Of a stretch of 37,692 nt of DNA, positions 24,913 through 32,738 are shown one piece after another. The stretch comes from CAYQDF01 sp964416175 (GTDB lineage Bacteria > Chloroflexota > Anaerolineae > Anaerolineales > UBA4823), in the NCBI GenBank assembly GCA_964416175.1, contig CAYQDF010000020.1, positions 1 to 37,692 of the forward strand, read 5' to 3'. Under the pieces are notes generated by a model. It was given only the letters and a program-made list of their open reading frames with translations, searched no databases and was not told the origin of the DNA. The position numbers and the translations under genes are program-made. How positions within the stretch are numbered: position 1 is the first letter of the stretch; every line of letters begins with the position of its first letter.

Positions 24913-25934
24913 TCGGGCAGCCTGGCGTAAATGACAGCCCCGATGAGGAACAGGACGGCGATGACGCCGATCAGGAGGATGGCGATGTTCCTGGGCGTCG
25001 CCCAGCCCGCGGGGGCAGCCGCCTCGGCCGCCGGGGCCTCCGGCGCCCGGCGCAGGTGCAGGTTCACCCACTGCGAGGTGGATTTCATCCCGTTGCGCTC
25101 CTGGTTCGCGCCGTCCCAGACGGCAAAAGCGATCGAATAGGTCTTCCCGGAGGTGAACGAGATGTCATCCGCTTCGGGCGAGGCCAGGCTGCGGCTGAAA
25201 ATCACGCGCCACCTGCCGTCCTGCCACTTCCCAAACCCCTGGACGTTCTGCTCCTCGCCCGGCTGGGAGGTGAGCGTCCCGAACCCGCCGGCGTTGAGGT
25301 CCTCTACGGGCGTGTGGAGCGTGGGGGCGGCGAACGGGTTGCCGGCTTTCAGCGCAGGCAGGTAGTTCTGGTCCTGGTAATCGGCGACCCGCGCCAGGGA
25401 GCCGGCGACGGGCTGCGTGAAGGGATAATCGTCCACGTACATGTCCGGGTATCGGTCTTCCATCTCGCGGCGGGCGAGGAGATCCGCCTGCCAGTCCGCC
25501 TTCCAATGCCAGATGTTGACGTTCCCGCCCGCCTGCCCCATGCAGAAGTACGGCTGGGCCTCCACCTGGGGGAACTGGAGGGCAACCGCATCCCGGAAGT
25601 CCTGCACGGCCACGCTGCTGGCATCCTCGGTGGGGTCTTCCCATTCGACGAGGACGGCAACCTGGTCCTGGTTGTGCAGGGAGCGGGCGGTGACGGACCT
25701 GACCTTCGATTCCAGCAGGAAGGGCTTGGCGATGTTCTGCGCGCTGAGCGGCACCTCGATCGCGGGCGCCTGCCTCCAGAGCGGGGAGGCGGGGTCCTGG
25801 TCGGGCAGGTCGCCATCCACCCAGCTGCTGACCAGCTGGAGCCCCTGCGAGCTGGCGAGGGGGATCTTGGAAACCGTCAACGCCAGGGCGAGCAGCAAAA
25901 GCGCAGCAAACAAGAGGCGGGTGTGCTTGTTCAT
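24909..25934 (-). CDS. Heme-b gamma subunit, ethylbenzene-dehydrogenase-like, with C-terminal membrane anchor
   Basis: A 341-aa protein of the EbdC/DdhC/SerC/ClrC heme-binding family. It has a Sec-type signal (residues 1-29), the heme pocket CMGQAGGNVNIWHWKADW with M132, and QGFGKWQDGRWRVIFSRSL with K236. These fit the Met/Lys axial heme ligands of EbdC. Unlike the soluble periplasmic family members, a hydrophobic helix (about 316-336, NIAILLIGVIAVLFLIGAVI) follows a Pro/Ala linker and would tether it to the membrane. GGGAG precedes ATG 25934. It would pass electrons between the Fe-S beta subunit and a periplasmic cytochrome, cupredoxin or membrane partner. Confidence 0.9.
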   Translation of the reverse strand: MNKHTRLLFAALLLLALALTVSKIPLASSQGLQLVSSWVDGDLPDQDPASPLWRQAPAIEVPLSAQNIAKPFLLESKVRSVTARSLHNQDQVAVLVEWEDPTEDASSVAVQDFRDAVALQFPQVEAQPYFCMGQAGGNVNIWHWKADWQADLLARREMEDRYPDMYVDDYPFTQPVAGSLARVADYQDQNYLPALKAGNPFAAPTLHTPVEDLNAGGFGTLTSQPGEEQNVQGFGKWQDGRWRVIFSRSLASPEADDISFTSGKTYSIAFAVWDGANQERNGMKSTSQWVNLHLRRAPEAPAAEAAAPAGWATPRNIAILLIGVIAVLFLIGAVIYARLPE

Positions 25935-25950
25935 GGCTACTCCCAGTTCG

Positions 25951-26664
25951 TCATGGAAGAGGTTCAGCGGCGGCGCAGCCGGCGCAGGTGAAATCCGGAT
26001 CGAAAGGAGTCGGCTGGAGGCTGCCGGGCTGCTCGCGGACCACCGCCGCGCCCAGCCGATCGGCGTCTGCCAGCACGAAAGCTTCAGCCCGATGGGCCAG
26101 CCAGAGATAGGGCGAGTCCACGCCGGCATCTCCCAGCCGCGCGCGCACCAGCAGCTCGAGCGCCCGCCGGAAAGGTCCGATCCAGCGCCCCAGGTGATCT
26201 TCCAGGAACCTGCGCTGGGCCGTGAGGCAGATCTCCACCTGCTCGTGCGTGAGGTTCTCCGCCGCGTAAGCTTCTTTCAACGCCAGCAGGTACATGAACT
26301 CCAGCTCGGCGGCCAGGTGATCGGGACGCTCGCGCACCGCTGCGCCGACCTGAAAGCCAAACGCCCGGTAAAATCCGGCGATGTCGGCCAGCTCCTGGCT
26401 CTGGCGGAACTCATGCGGCAGCCCGAATTCCGTCTCGTAGCACAGCGAACCTGCCAGGCCAAATACGTCCCGGTGGTGCGCCTGGAGGCCGGCGAGATCG
26501 AGCTGGCGGGCCGGCTGCCCGGCTTCCTGAGCGAGGGGGACGTTCAAGGCCTCCAGGAGCTCTGCCAGCAGCGGCAGGTCCTCCAGCCAGTTCTCCTGGG
26601 GATAAAGGAAGGCGTGCGAGAGCGACAAATAGGCCTGAGCGCGCTGGACTGCCTGGGCGATCAT
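25951..26664 (-). CDS. TorD/NarJ-family molybdoenzyme chaperone
   Basis: A 237-aa all-helical cytoplasmic protein of the TorD/DmsD/NarJ family, the dedicated chaperones that bind the Tat signal of the catalytic subunit and assist cofactor insertion. Typical features are RAQAYLSLSHAFLYPQENWL, a central YETEFGLPHEFRQSQELADI segment followed by GFYRAFGF, and ERPDHLAAELEFMYLLALKEA. ATG 26664 overlaps the beta-subunit stop (ATGA). The C-terminus has the pair CAGC, which is unusual for the family and might bind metal. Its position in the operon assigns it to the alpha subunit encoded upstream. Confidence 0.9.
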   Translation of the reverse strand: MIAQAVQRAQAYLSLSHAFLYPQENWLEDLPLLAELLEALNVPLAQEAGQPARQLDLAGLQAHHRDVFGLAGSLCYETEFGLPHEFRQSQELADIAGFYRAFGFQVGAAVRERPDHLAAELEFMYLLALKEAYAAENLTHEQVEICLTAQRRFLEDHLGRWIGPFRRALELLVRARLGDAGVDSPYLWLAHRAEAFVLADADRLGAAVVREQPGSLQPTPFDPDFTCAGCAAAEPLP

Positions 26665-27923
26665 ATCGTGTTCATCCTTTCCGCCGGGCGTTCGTAAATC
26701 GGCTCGACCACGGTCAGGCGCACCGCCTCCTGTCCCTTTCCGTCGAAGCCGATGACGGTGTCGTTGTACATCTGCCAGGGCTTCCCGTTGACCTCGGTCT
26801 CGAGGACCAGCGGGCCTTCTTCGATCTCGTAGCGGAAGATCATCTTCTGCGTGGTGCGGAAGAGTTGCAGCACGGCCAGCAGCTCGCGGGAGGGGGCGGC
26901 GTAGCGCTCGAGGGCCTTGTCCACGCCGGGGCCAAACATCTGGTGCAGGTACGCCCGCGGCGCCCAGCGCGGCGGGATGTAGTAAATGTTCGGCTCGGTG
27001 CCGAACTGCGGGTAGAGCGGCAACGCCACCTGTTCGACCTGGATGAGATAGTAGAGCGGGTGCTGGGGCGCCTCTTTCCAGGAACCATCGGCGGCGATCT
27101 CGACCAGCCCGTTCAGGCGGATCTTTCCCGGACAGACGGCCATGCAGCGGGTCTCCATGGGGACGCCCTCCGTCAGGGGGTCGGAGCCTTCCACGCGCGG
27201 GTAGCAGGCGACGCACTTCTCGCTGGTGCGGGTCTCACCCCGGTACATGGACTTCTTGTACGGGCACTGCTCGACGCACTTGCGGTATCCCCGGCAGCGC
27301 GCCTGGTCGATCAGCACGATGCCGTCCTCCGGGCGTTTGTAGATAGCCTTGCGCGGGCAGGCCGCGGCGCAGGCCGGGTAGGTGCAGTGGTTGCAGAGGC
27401 GCTGCAGGTAAAAGAACCAGGTCTGGTGCTCGGGAAGCGCAGCGCCTTCCGTGCTGATGCCCAGCGGATCGCCCTTGTAAGCGGTGGCGGTGTCCTCGTA
27501 GAAATTCGGGGCGCGCCATTCTTTGTCCTCCGGCAGGTAGCCCAGCGCCTGGTCGTTCGTGCCGGCCGCGGCTTCAGTGATGGTCAGGCCGTCGTAAACC
27601 CCGTAGGGCGCCTGCTCCCCGCGCTGGCTGGTGTCCCAGCGTGCGCTTTTACCGGCTGCCCGGTGGGCTGCGTCCAGCTGCTCCAGGATCTTGATATCCC
27701 AGTGCTGCGGGTAGCCGCCGTAGGGCTTGGTCTCCACGTTGTTCCACCACATGTACTCCTGTCCCTTCGAGAAGGTCCAGGTGGCCTTGCACGCCCCGGT
27801 GCAGGTCTGGCAACCGATGCAGCGGTTGATGTTGAAAACGGCGACGAACTGCTTCTCTGGATGGGCCTCCTCGAAGACGTAGCTCATCTTGCGGCCGAGC
27901 TGCCAGTTGTAGACTTCAGGCAT
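26661..27923 (-). CDS. Iron-sulfur beta subunit of type II DMSO-reductase-family enzyme
   Basis: A 420-aa NarH/EbdB/SerB-like protein with four cluster sites. Site 1 is C35-x2-C38-x2-C41-x3-C45. Site 2 is C177-x2-C180-x4-C185-x3-C189. Site 3 is C210-x2-Y213-x2-C216-x3-C220, where Y replaces a cysteine as expected for the [3Fe-4S] cluster. Site 4 is C237-x2-C240 with C260-x3-C264. Cluster ligands are shared between the pairs as in NarH. There is no signal peptide, so it should be carried through Tat with alpha. AAGGAG precedes ATG 27923. It relays electrons between the molybdenum site and the heme-b subunit. Closest recognisable relatives are nitrate/nitrite, (per)chlorate, selenate and ethylbenzene enzymes. 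Confidence 0.94.
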   Translation of the reverse strand: MPEVYNWQLGRKMSYVFEEAHPEKQFVAVFNINRCIGCQTCTGACKATWTFSKGQEYMWWNNVETKPYGGYPQHWDIKILEQLDAAHRAAGKSARWDTSQRGEQAPYGVYDGLTITEAAAGTNDQALGYLPEDKEWRAPNFYEDTATAYKGDPLGISTEGAALPEHQTWFFYLQRLCNHCTYPACAAACPRKAIYKRPEDGIVLIDQARCRGYRKCVEQCPYKKSMYRGETRTSEKCVACYPRVEGSDPLTEGVPMETRCMAVCPGKIRLNGLVEIAADGSWKEAPQHPLYYLIQVEQVALPLYPQFGTEPNIYYIPPRWAPRAYLHQMFGPGVDKALERYAAPSRELLAVLQLFRTTQKMIFRYEIEEGPLVLETEVNGKPWQMYNDTVIGFDGKGQEAVRLTVVEPIYERPAERMNTI

Positions 27924-28022
27924 ACGATGCTCCTTTTTTGATGGGACGCGGATTAAGATAAAAACAGTTCCTGTCCATGTTTATCCGTGTTCGTCTGCAC
28001 CCAGGCGATCTTCCGGCAAGTG
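27924..28022 (-). other. 99-bp gap between the 103-aa gene and the beta-subunit gene
   Basis: The only sizeable gap inside the operon. Near 27942-28005 it resembles low-complexity spacer with weak symmetry (ATAAA...TTTAT and ACAG...CTGT on the + strand). No promoter pair, ribosomal site other than that of the beta-subunit gene, or strong hairpin was seen. Confidence 0.3.
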
Positions 28023-28334
28023 TCATGCGTTCGATCCTTCGGCAGGCCCAATTGACCGAGCAGGAATTTCTTGACCTGCTGGAATACGCCACATCGAATA
28101 TATCTTTCGAACTAAACCACGCACGTAGCCTTCGCCCTTCTGCCGGTAAATTCGATACGTCGCCATGAACATCGGGTTGGTGAAAAGCGTCATCAGGCGC
28201 TGCTCGCTCCAGCCCAGGCGGACGTACTCCTCGACGATGGTCTCGGCCATCCGTTCGAGCTGCCCGATTTCTCCGGGGAACACCATGCCCACCAGCTCCA
28301 TGGGGTCTTCTTCTACGAACTCGTCTTTTGGCAT
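28023..28334 (-). CDS. 103-aa protein of unknown function between alpha and beta genes
   Basis: A soluble, helix-rich protein without signal peptide or cysteines: MPKDEFVEEDPMELVGMVFP, then GEIGQLERMAETIVEEYVRLGWSEQRL and TLFTNPMFMATYRIYRQKGE. GAGGAGA precedes ATG 28334, a convincing start. It begins 19 bp after the alpha stop. I do not recognise the family. Its fixed place inside the operon suggests an assembly, maturation or regulatory role for the molybdoenzyme. Confidence 0.75.
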   Translation of the reverse strand: MPKDEFVEEDPMELVGMVFPGEIGQLERMAETIVEEYVRLGWSEQRLMTLFTNPMFMATYRIYRQKGEGYVRGLVRKIYSMWRIPAGQEIPARSIGPAEGSNA

Positions 28335-28353
28335 CGTCTCCTCGCCTGGCGGG

Positions 28354-31300
28354 CTACTTCACTTCCACGGTCCCGCCGTTCAGGTATTTCTGCATGAAAT
28401 CGCTTTCGTGGCCGGGCGTGAACCCGGTCCCGGTCGGCTCCCACTTGCCCACGCCATTCAGACCGCCGTCCTCCGCCTTGGTGATCTTGACCAGGGTCTC
28501 CTTCGGCACGGTGTTCAGGGCGTGGTTGTCCGCCTCGCCGCCGAAGATGAACTGGATCCCGGTCTTCTGCTTGTGGAACAGGGTGTCCGTCTGGTGCATG
28601 GGCATGGACCAGTCGCGGGTGATCGACTGCTGCGAACCGTACCTTAAATTTGCCATGTACCCTGTGCCAGGGGACCTGGCCAGCCCGTCCGGGCGGGTCT
28701 CGTGCCCCAGGACCGATTTCTCGGTGGCCATGAACGGGCCATGCTTGAGCATCACGATGTGATACGGGTAGGCCGGGTTATATTTGACGCGCAGCATCAG
28801 GCGGGCGACCTTGTAGAAGGGGTCGTCCGGCTGCCAGCCGAGGTACGGACGATCGGCGGGGTTGGCGTCCACGTACACGTAGTCCCCGTCCTCGATCCCC
28901 AGGTCGCGGGCGGCCTGGGGGTGGATGTGGAGCTGGTGGTCCCCAGGGCCGGGCAGCCGCCTGTCCATGCGGTACGGATCGCCGAAATTCGAGTCCAGGA
29001 GGATCGTCCAATCCACGGTGCTCCAGGAGGAGTGCACCCGGTGGCGGGTCTTCGGGGTGAGGCAGTAGAACTGGTAGCCCGCTTCCCAGAGGGGGTTGCG
29101 GGTGTCCTTGACCTGCTCCCAGGCCATCGCCACGTTGCGGACGGTCCGCTCCTCCCACCCGGCGGCGTCCAGGGGAATGCCGTAGTCCTCCGGGCGGACA
29201 AAGCGGCTGGTGGAGACGATCACGTTGGGCAGGTAGGGCGTGGCTTCCGGGCCCTCCCGGTGGCTGATGATGTTCTCGCCGTACTCGATCGCCTCCGGGA
29301 TGTCTGTGTAGGCGTTCATGCGGCCTGTATCCGTGTGGAACGGGAGCGAGTCGTTCACCATCTCCCAGAAGGGGATGCGCGGGTAGGTGCGGAAGAGCAT
29401 CAGCGCCGCGCCCGGCTCGCCGTATTTCCCCGAGAGGATGTCGTCCACGGTGTACCCGGAGGTGGTCGCCGAGGAATCCAGCAGGCGCTGGATGTAGACC
29501 TCCGGCCGGCCTTCCAGGACGAACTGCCAGTACTCGGCAAAGCGCCGGTCGTTCAATTCTTCGCCGAGGGCGGCGGCCAGTTCGCCCAGGATGCGCGCGT
29601 CGTCGCGGGTGTCGTAAAGCGGCGGGATGCCGCCTTTCCAGATCTGCAAGAACGGGTTGGAGCAGGAGGCGGTGATCTCGTACGTCTGGAACTCCGCCCA
29701 GGAGTTGGCCGCCAGGGCAAAATCAGCGTATTCGACCGAGGCAGTCATTTCGATATCCACGGAGATAATCAGCTCGATGTTCGGGTTGACGTTCTTCACC
29801 ATCTCGTAGTGGTGCTTGGCGTTGTTGAGCAGGTTGACGTTGGTGAAGAACTGCACCTTGGTGGGGGTGGGCATGTGCGTCTTGCCGGTGAAGACTTTGC
29901 GGCCGTACTTGGGCGTCTCGACGATCAGGGGGCGCTCGGAGTGGTTCCAGTAGGCCGGCTCCTCGTCTTTGGTGTAGGCGTGAGCGTGGATGTCCTTGCC
30001 GTGCGCCTGCGGATCGAGGTTGGGTTCGAAGGGGTCTTCCGCCACCCAGCCCTTGAAGCCGGGGCCGGTCAGCGGGGAAGCCTGGAACAGGGCCGCCTTA
30101 TAATTGCCGGCCCAGGTGTAGCAGCCCGCCCCGGGGCGGCCGATGTTGCCCGTCAGCATCAGCGGCAGGAACTGAGCCCGGTTCGCCAGGGTGGCGTGGA
30201 ACCAGTGGTTGATGCCCTCGCCAATGTGCAGCGCCACCGGGCTGAGTGTCGCGATGTCGTTCGCCAGCCGCTCGATCAGCGCTTTCGGCGCGTGGGTGAT
30301 CTCGGCCACGGCCTCCAGGTCGTAGTCCTGCAGGTGCTCGCGGTACATGGCCCACAGGGTCATGACCTCGATCTCTTCGCCGCTGACCAGGCGGACCCGA
30401 CCGGACCAGTCCAGCAGCGGGTCGATCCCCTTCGCGTCCAGGGTCGCGCCGACGTCGTCGCGGGTCACGGCGGCAAGGCGGCCCGTCGTCGCGTCCTGCA
30501 CGACGAAGTCCCCCAGCCGGGCGTACTGCTCGGGGGTGAGCCCCTGCTGCTTGAAGCTCGGTCCGTCTTCGTTCAGGCCGGGCTGATAGTTCGGGAAGAC
30601 CTCGGCGGCGCGCAGGCGTTTGAGGTTGTCCACGCGCACCAGCAGCGGCAGGTCGGTGAAACGCTTGACGAAACGCGCGTCGTATTTCTCGTTGTCCATC
30701 AGCCAGCGGGTGATGCCCAGGAACAGGGCGGTGTCGGTGGCTGGGCGGATGGGGATCCAGTAGTCGGACTTGGTGGCGGGCGGCGAGTATTCGGGGGTGA
30801 TGGTGACGATCCTGGCGCCGCGCTCCATGGCTTCGATGAAGAAGTGGGACTCGGGCATCTTGTTCTCGACCAGGTTCTTGCCGCACTGGATGTGCAGGCG
30901 GGAGTTGCGCAGGTCGTTGAAGTCCTCGTCCGAGGCCTGCAGCCCCGTGACGAAGGGATGCCCGGGGGCCTGGTCGCCGTGCCAGGTGTAGTTCGACCAG
31001 GTGCGCCCGCCAAGCGCCTGGTCGGGTGCCACGCCGCGGACCTTCTCGTCCAGCAGGGCGAGCATGTTGGCGAACCGGTACATGCCGTACTTGCCGATCA
31101 CGCCCAGCAGCCCCATCCCGCCGCGGCACTTGAAGGTGCGCGTGCCGGCCCCGCCGGTGGCTTCCACCATCTCGGGCGGGTAGCCCTGCTCGAGCAGCAG
31201 CGCCTGGCCGGCCTCGCCCGAGTAGCGCCTGGCGATGGCGATCATGCCTTTCGCGATGTAGCGGTACGCCTCTTCCCAGCTCACCGGCAGCAGCTCGTCG

Positions 31301-31791
31301 GTGCCGCGCGAATCAAATTTGTACTTGCTCTTGTTGGCCGCGTCCAGCGGGGGAAAGCCGTCGTCCGCCCAGGCCTTCCACCCCTTCCGGATCAAGGGGC
31401 CTTTCAGGCGGTGCGGTCCGTAGAGCCGGCGGTGGAAGGTCTGGCCCTTCTTGCAGCCGCGCGGATGCCAGTGCGGCGTGGCGGTGTTCCCGTACAGGTC
31501 GCCGTACCGGCTCACATCGTAGTTCGTCTCGGAGCGCAGGATGACGCCGTTGCGCACGAAGGCGCGCAGCCGGCAGGCGTGCGTGTCGTTGGGCGAACAC
31601 ACGTAGGTAAACGAGGAGTCGTAGCGGTACTGGTCGCGGTAGACCTGCTCCCAGTCCCGGTCCGGGTAGGCGGCCAGCGGGTTGTCGACGCTGATCGGGT
31701 CGAGCAGCATCAGGTCAAGATTTCTCAGCGCCAGGCTGAGGGCGGCACCCCCAGAGAGCTTGAGAAATTCACGGCGAGAGATTACGGGCAT
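28354..31791 (-). CDS. Catalytic alpha subunit of a type II DMSO-reductase-family molybdoenzyme (NarG/EbdA-like)
   Basis: A 1145-aa bis-MGD enzyme. A Tat signal (SRREFLKLSGGAALSLAL) shows that it is exported and works outside the cytoplasmic membrane. The N-terminal cluster motif is C65-x3-D69-x3-C73 with C113; classical relatives have H-x3-C-x3-C...C, so this ligand set is altered. NYTWHGDQ and FNDLRNSRLHIQCGKNL follow; D293 aligns with the aspartate that binds Mo in NarG and EbdA. The C-terminal part keeps LHIHPQAARDLGIEDGDYVYV and NHALNTVPKETLVKI. AGGAGA precedes ATG 31791. It could reduce nitrate, chlorate or selenate, or oxidise nitrite or a hydrocarbon; sequence alone does not decide. 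Confidence 0.93.
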   Translation of the reverse strand: MPVISRREFLKLSGGAALSLALRNLDLMLLDPISVDNPLAAYPDRDWEQVYRDQYRYDSSFTYVCSPNDTHACRLRAFVRNGVILRSETNYDVSRYGDLYGNTATPHWHPRGCKKGQTFHRRLYGPHRLKGPLIRKGWKAWADDGFPPLDAANKSKYKFDSRGTDELLPVSWEEAYRYIAKGMIAIARRYSGEAGQALLLEQGYPPEMVEATGGAGTRTFKCRGGMGLLGVIGKYGMYRFANMLALLDEKVRGVAPDQALGGRTWSNYTWHGDQAPGHPFVTGLQASDEDFNDLRNSRLHIQCGKNLVENKMPESHFFIEAMERGARIVTITPEYSPPATKSDYWIPIRPATDTALFLGITRWLMDNEKYDARFVKRFTDLPLLVRVDNLKRLRAAEVFPNYQPGLNEDGPSFKQQGLTPEQYARLGDFVVQDATTGRLAAVTRDDVGATLDAKGIDPLLDWSGRVRLVSGEEIEVMTLWAMYREHLQDYDLEAVAEITHAPKALIERLANDIATLSPVALHIGEGINHWFHATLANRAQFLPLMLTGNIGRPGAGCYTWAGNYKAALFQASPLTGPGFKGWVAEDPFEPNLDPQAHGKDIHAHAYTKDEEPAYWNHSERPLIVETPKYGRKVFTGKTHMPTPTKVQFFTNVNLLNNAKHHYEMVKNVNPNIELIISVDIEMTASVEYADFALAANSWAEFQTYEITASCSNPFLQIWKGGIPPLYDTRDDARILGELAAALGEELNDRRFAEYWQFVLEGRPEVYIQRLLDSSATTSGYTVDDILSGKYGEPGAALMLFRTYPRIPFWEMVNDSLPFHTDTGRMNAYTDIPEAIEYGENIISHREGPEATPYLPNVIVSTSRFVRPEDYGIPLDAAGWEERTVRNVAMAWEQVKDTRNPLWEAGYQFYCLTPKTRHRVHSSWSTVDWTILLDSNFGDPYRMDRRLPGPGDHQLHIHPQAARDLGIEDGDYVYVDANPADRPYLGWQPDDPFYKVARLMLRVKYNPAYPYHIVMLKHGPFMATEKSVLGHETRPDGLARSPGTGYMANLRYGSQQSITRDWSMPMHQTDTLFHKQKTGIQFIFGGEADNHALNTVPKETLVKITKAEDGGLNGVGKWEPTGTGFTPGHESDFMQKYLNGGTVEVK

Positions 31792-31822
31792 AGGCGTCTC
31801 CTGGTTCACGCGGGATGGGCGG

Positions 31823-32179
31823 TCACGTGCCCGCCAACGGGACACGGCGGATGGCTTCGACCAGATCGGCCATCCGGGCGGGGATGGTCTGCGAGGTGTA
31901 GAGGAGCAGGACATTGCGATCGAGCCTGACCCGGATGATGGGCAGGTTCGGGCAGGCGTCCATCAACCGGGCGGTCAGCCGGGCGGTTTCGCCGCTGGAG
32001 GGCTCGTCCTCGGTGACGATCACCAGGTCGGGGCGCTCGTCCGCGCACAGGTCCAGGACTCGCTCACCCGGGGGCTGCGAGCCGACGACCTGGACGTCCT
32101 CCAGCGCCACGAGACTGCGCTCCAGGATCTCTCCGAGCAGGTTGGGCATGCCGACCAGCAAGATGCGCCGTTTGTCCAT
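31823..32179 (-). CDS. Degenerate receiver-like (CheY-fold) protein heading the molybdoenzyme operon
   Basis: A 118-aa single-domain protein with the strand pattern of a response-regulator receiver: RRILLVGMPNLLGEILERSL, VVGSQPPGERVLDLCADERPDLVIVTEDEP, then PNLPIIRVRLD. The residues for phosphorylation are absent: no N-terminal acidic pair, and the position of the phospho-aspartate reads T56 with E57-D58 next to it. It is therefore a pseudo-receiver if the fold is right. ATG 32179 has only a weak GGGAA site. It ends 31 bp before the alpha start and is probably co-transcribed. A role as a small regulatory or protein-interaction factor is inference. Confidence 0.7.
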   Translation of the reverse strand: MDKRRILLVGMPNLLGEILERSLVALEDVQVVGSQPPGERVLDLCADERPDLVIVTEDEPSSGETARLTARLMDACPNLPIIRVRLDRNVLLLYTSQTIPARMADLVEAIRRVPLAGT

Positions 32180-32299
32180 GCGAGGTTCCCTGGCGATAAG
32201 TTACCAAATTTCACAGGGGATGGAAATCGCTCGAAAGCCGCGCGGGGGATGAAAAAAGAGCGATCCCGGCGGACGCTCTTCTCTGGAGGAATTAGTTCT

Positions 32300-32665
32300 T
32301 TGCCCACGGGATTATCCCGCGTTTATTACCCCCATGGGGGATTATGGTGGCTCCTGGGCGTTACCCCGTTTAGTTTCCTCTTCAACTATTTCCCGGGCGA
32401 GGAATTTCTCTGGCACGGCGTGCTCCTGCCCAAGATGAGAGGGGTTTTTGGAAAATATGATTGGGTGGCCAACGCGGTGCTCTTCGGTTTTTACCACTTG
32501 CATAAGCCCTGGCAGCTCCCCAGCGTGATCGTGAGCAACCTGACGTACGGCTGGCCGGCCAGGCGTTTCCGCAGCAACTGGATGGCGATCATCGTGCACG
32601 GCGCAGAAGGGCTCCCGACCCTGGCGCTCGTCCTGGTCATCATCCTGGGTTTGGCGACCGGTTAG
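32300..32665 (+). CDS. Short CPBP-family (CAAX protease-like) membrane protein, probably truncated
   Basis: About 121 aa resembling the C-terminal core of CPBP/Abi intramembrane proteases: FNYFPGEEFLWHGVLLPKM (motif 1, EExxxR, here with His in place of Arg), FGFYHLHKPW (motif 2, FxxxH) and IIVHGAEGL (motif 3). Full-length members have 200-300 residues with extra N-terminal helices, which are missing. TTG 32300 is preferred because GGAGGA (32285-32290) lies 9 bases upstream; ATG 32249 in the same frame is an alternative with a poorer site. It is convergent with the large regulator and divergent from the molybdoenzyme operon. It may be a remnant or a minimal family member. Confidence 0.65.
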   Translation: MPTGLSRVYYPHGGLWWLLGVTPFSFLFNYFPGEEFLWHGVLLPKMRGVFGKYDWVANAVLFGFYHLHKPWQLPSVIVSNLTYGWPARRFRSNWMAIIVHGAEGLPTLALVLVIILGLATG

Positions 32666-32738
32666 TACAGGTGGGGTGGGTTCCGGGGCCGGCGGCTGAC
32701 CAGCCTGGGTTCGATCCTTCGCTGCCTCTCCACCCACC
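32666..32738. terminator. Convergent intergenic region with weak inverted repeat
   Basis: Between the two converging stops, GGGTGGGT (near 32674) and ACCCACCC (near 32732) are complementary over 8 bp around a loop of about 50 bases, and GGCTGACCAGCC is a small hairpin inside. This could act as a weak bidirectional terminator. It lacks a U-run in either direction. Confidence 0.3.

Noticed and set aside
27942..28010. Possible dispersed repeat (GGACGCGGATTAAGATA... with weak symmetry)
   Set aside because: No second copy was seen in the window and the pairing is too short to call a structured element.
28702..31929. A 1075-codon open frame on the + strand antisense to the alpha subunit gene
   Set aside because: It mirrors the codon structure of a GC-rich real gene, has no recognisable domain and lacks a ribosome binding site. 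The alpha gene on the - strand is unambiguous. Similar long antisense frames opposite the transporter, aldolase and glycosyltransferase genes were rejected for the same reason.
32180..32248. Promoter and NarL heptamer sites upstream of the molybdoenzyme operon
   Set aside because: TTTCCA and TAACTT at 17-bp spacing on the - strand are poor matches, and the TACCAAA-like heptamer is single and degenerate. A promoter must exist nearby but the sequence does not identify it.
32690..32735. tRNA-like T-loop sequence GGTTCGATCC
   Set aside because: The flanking bases do not form a T-stem and no matching acceptor, D or anticodon arm exists at the right distances, so it is neither a tRNA nor a demonstrable tRNA-derived attachment site.
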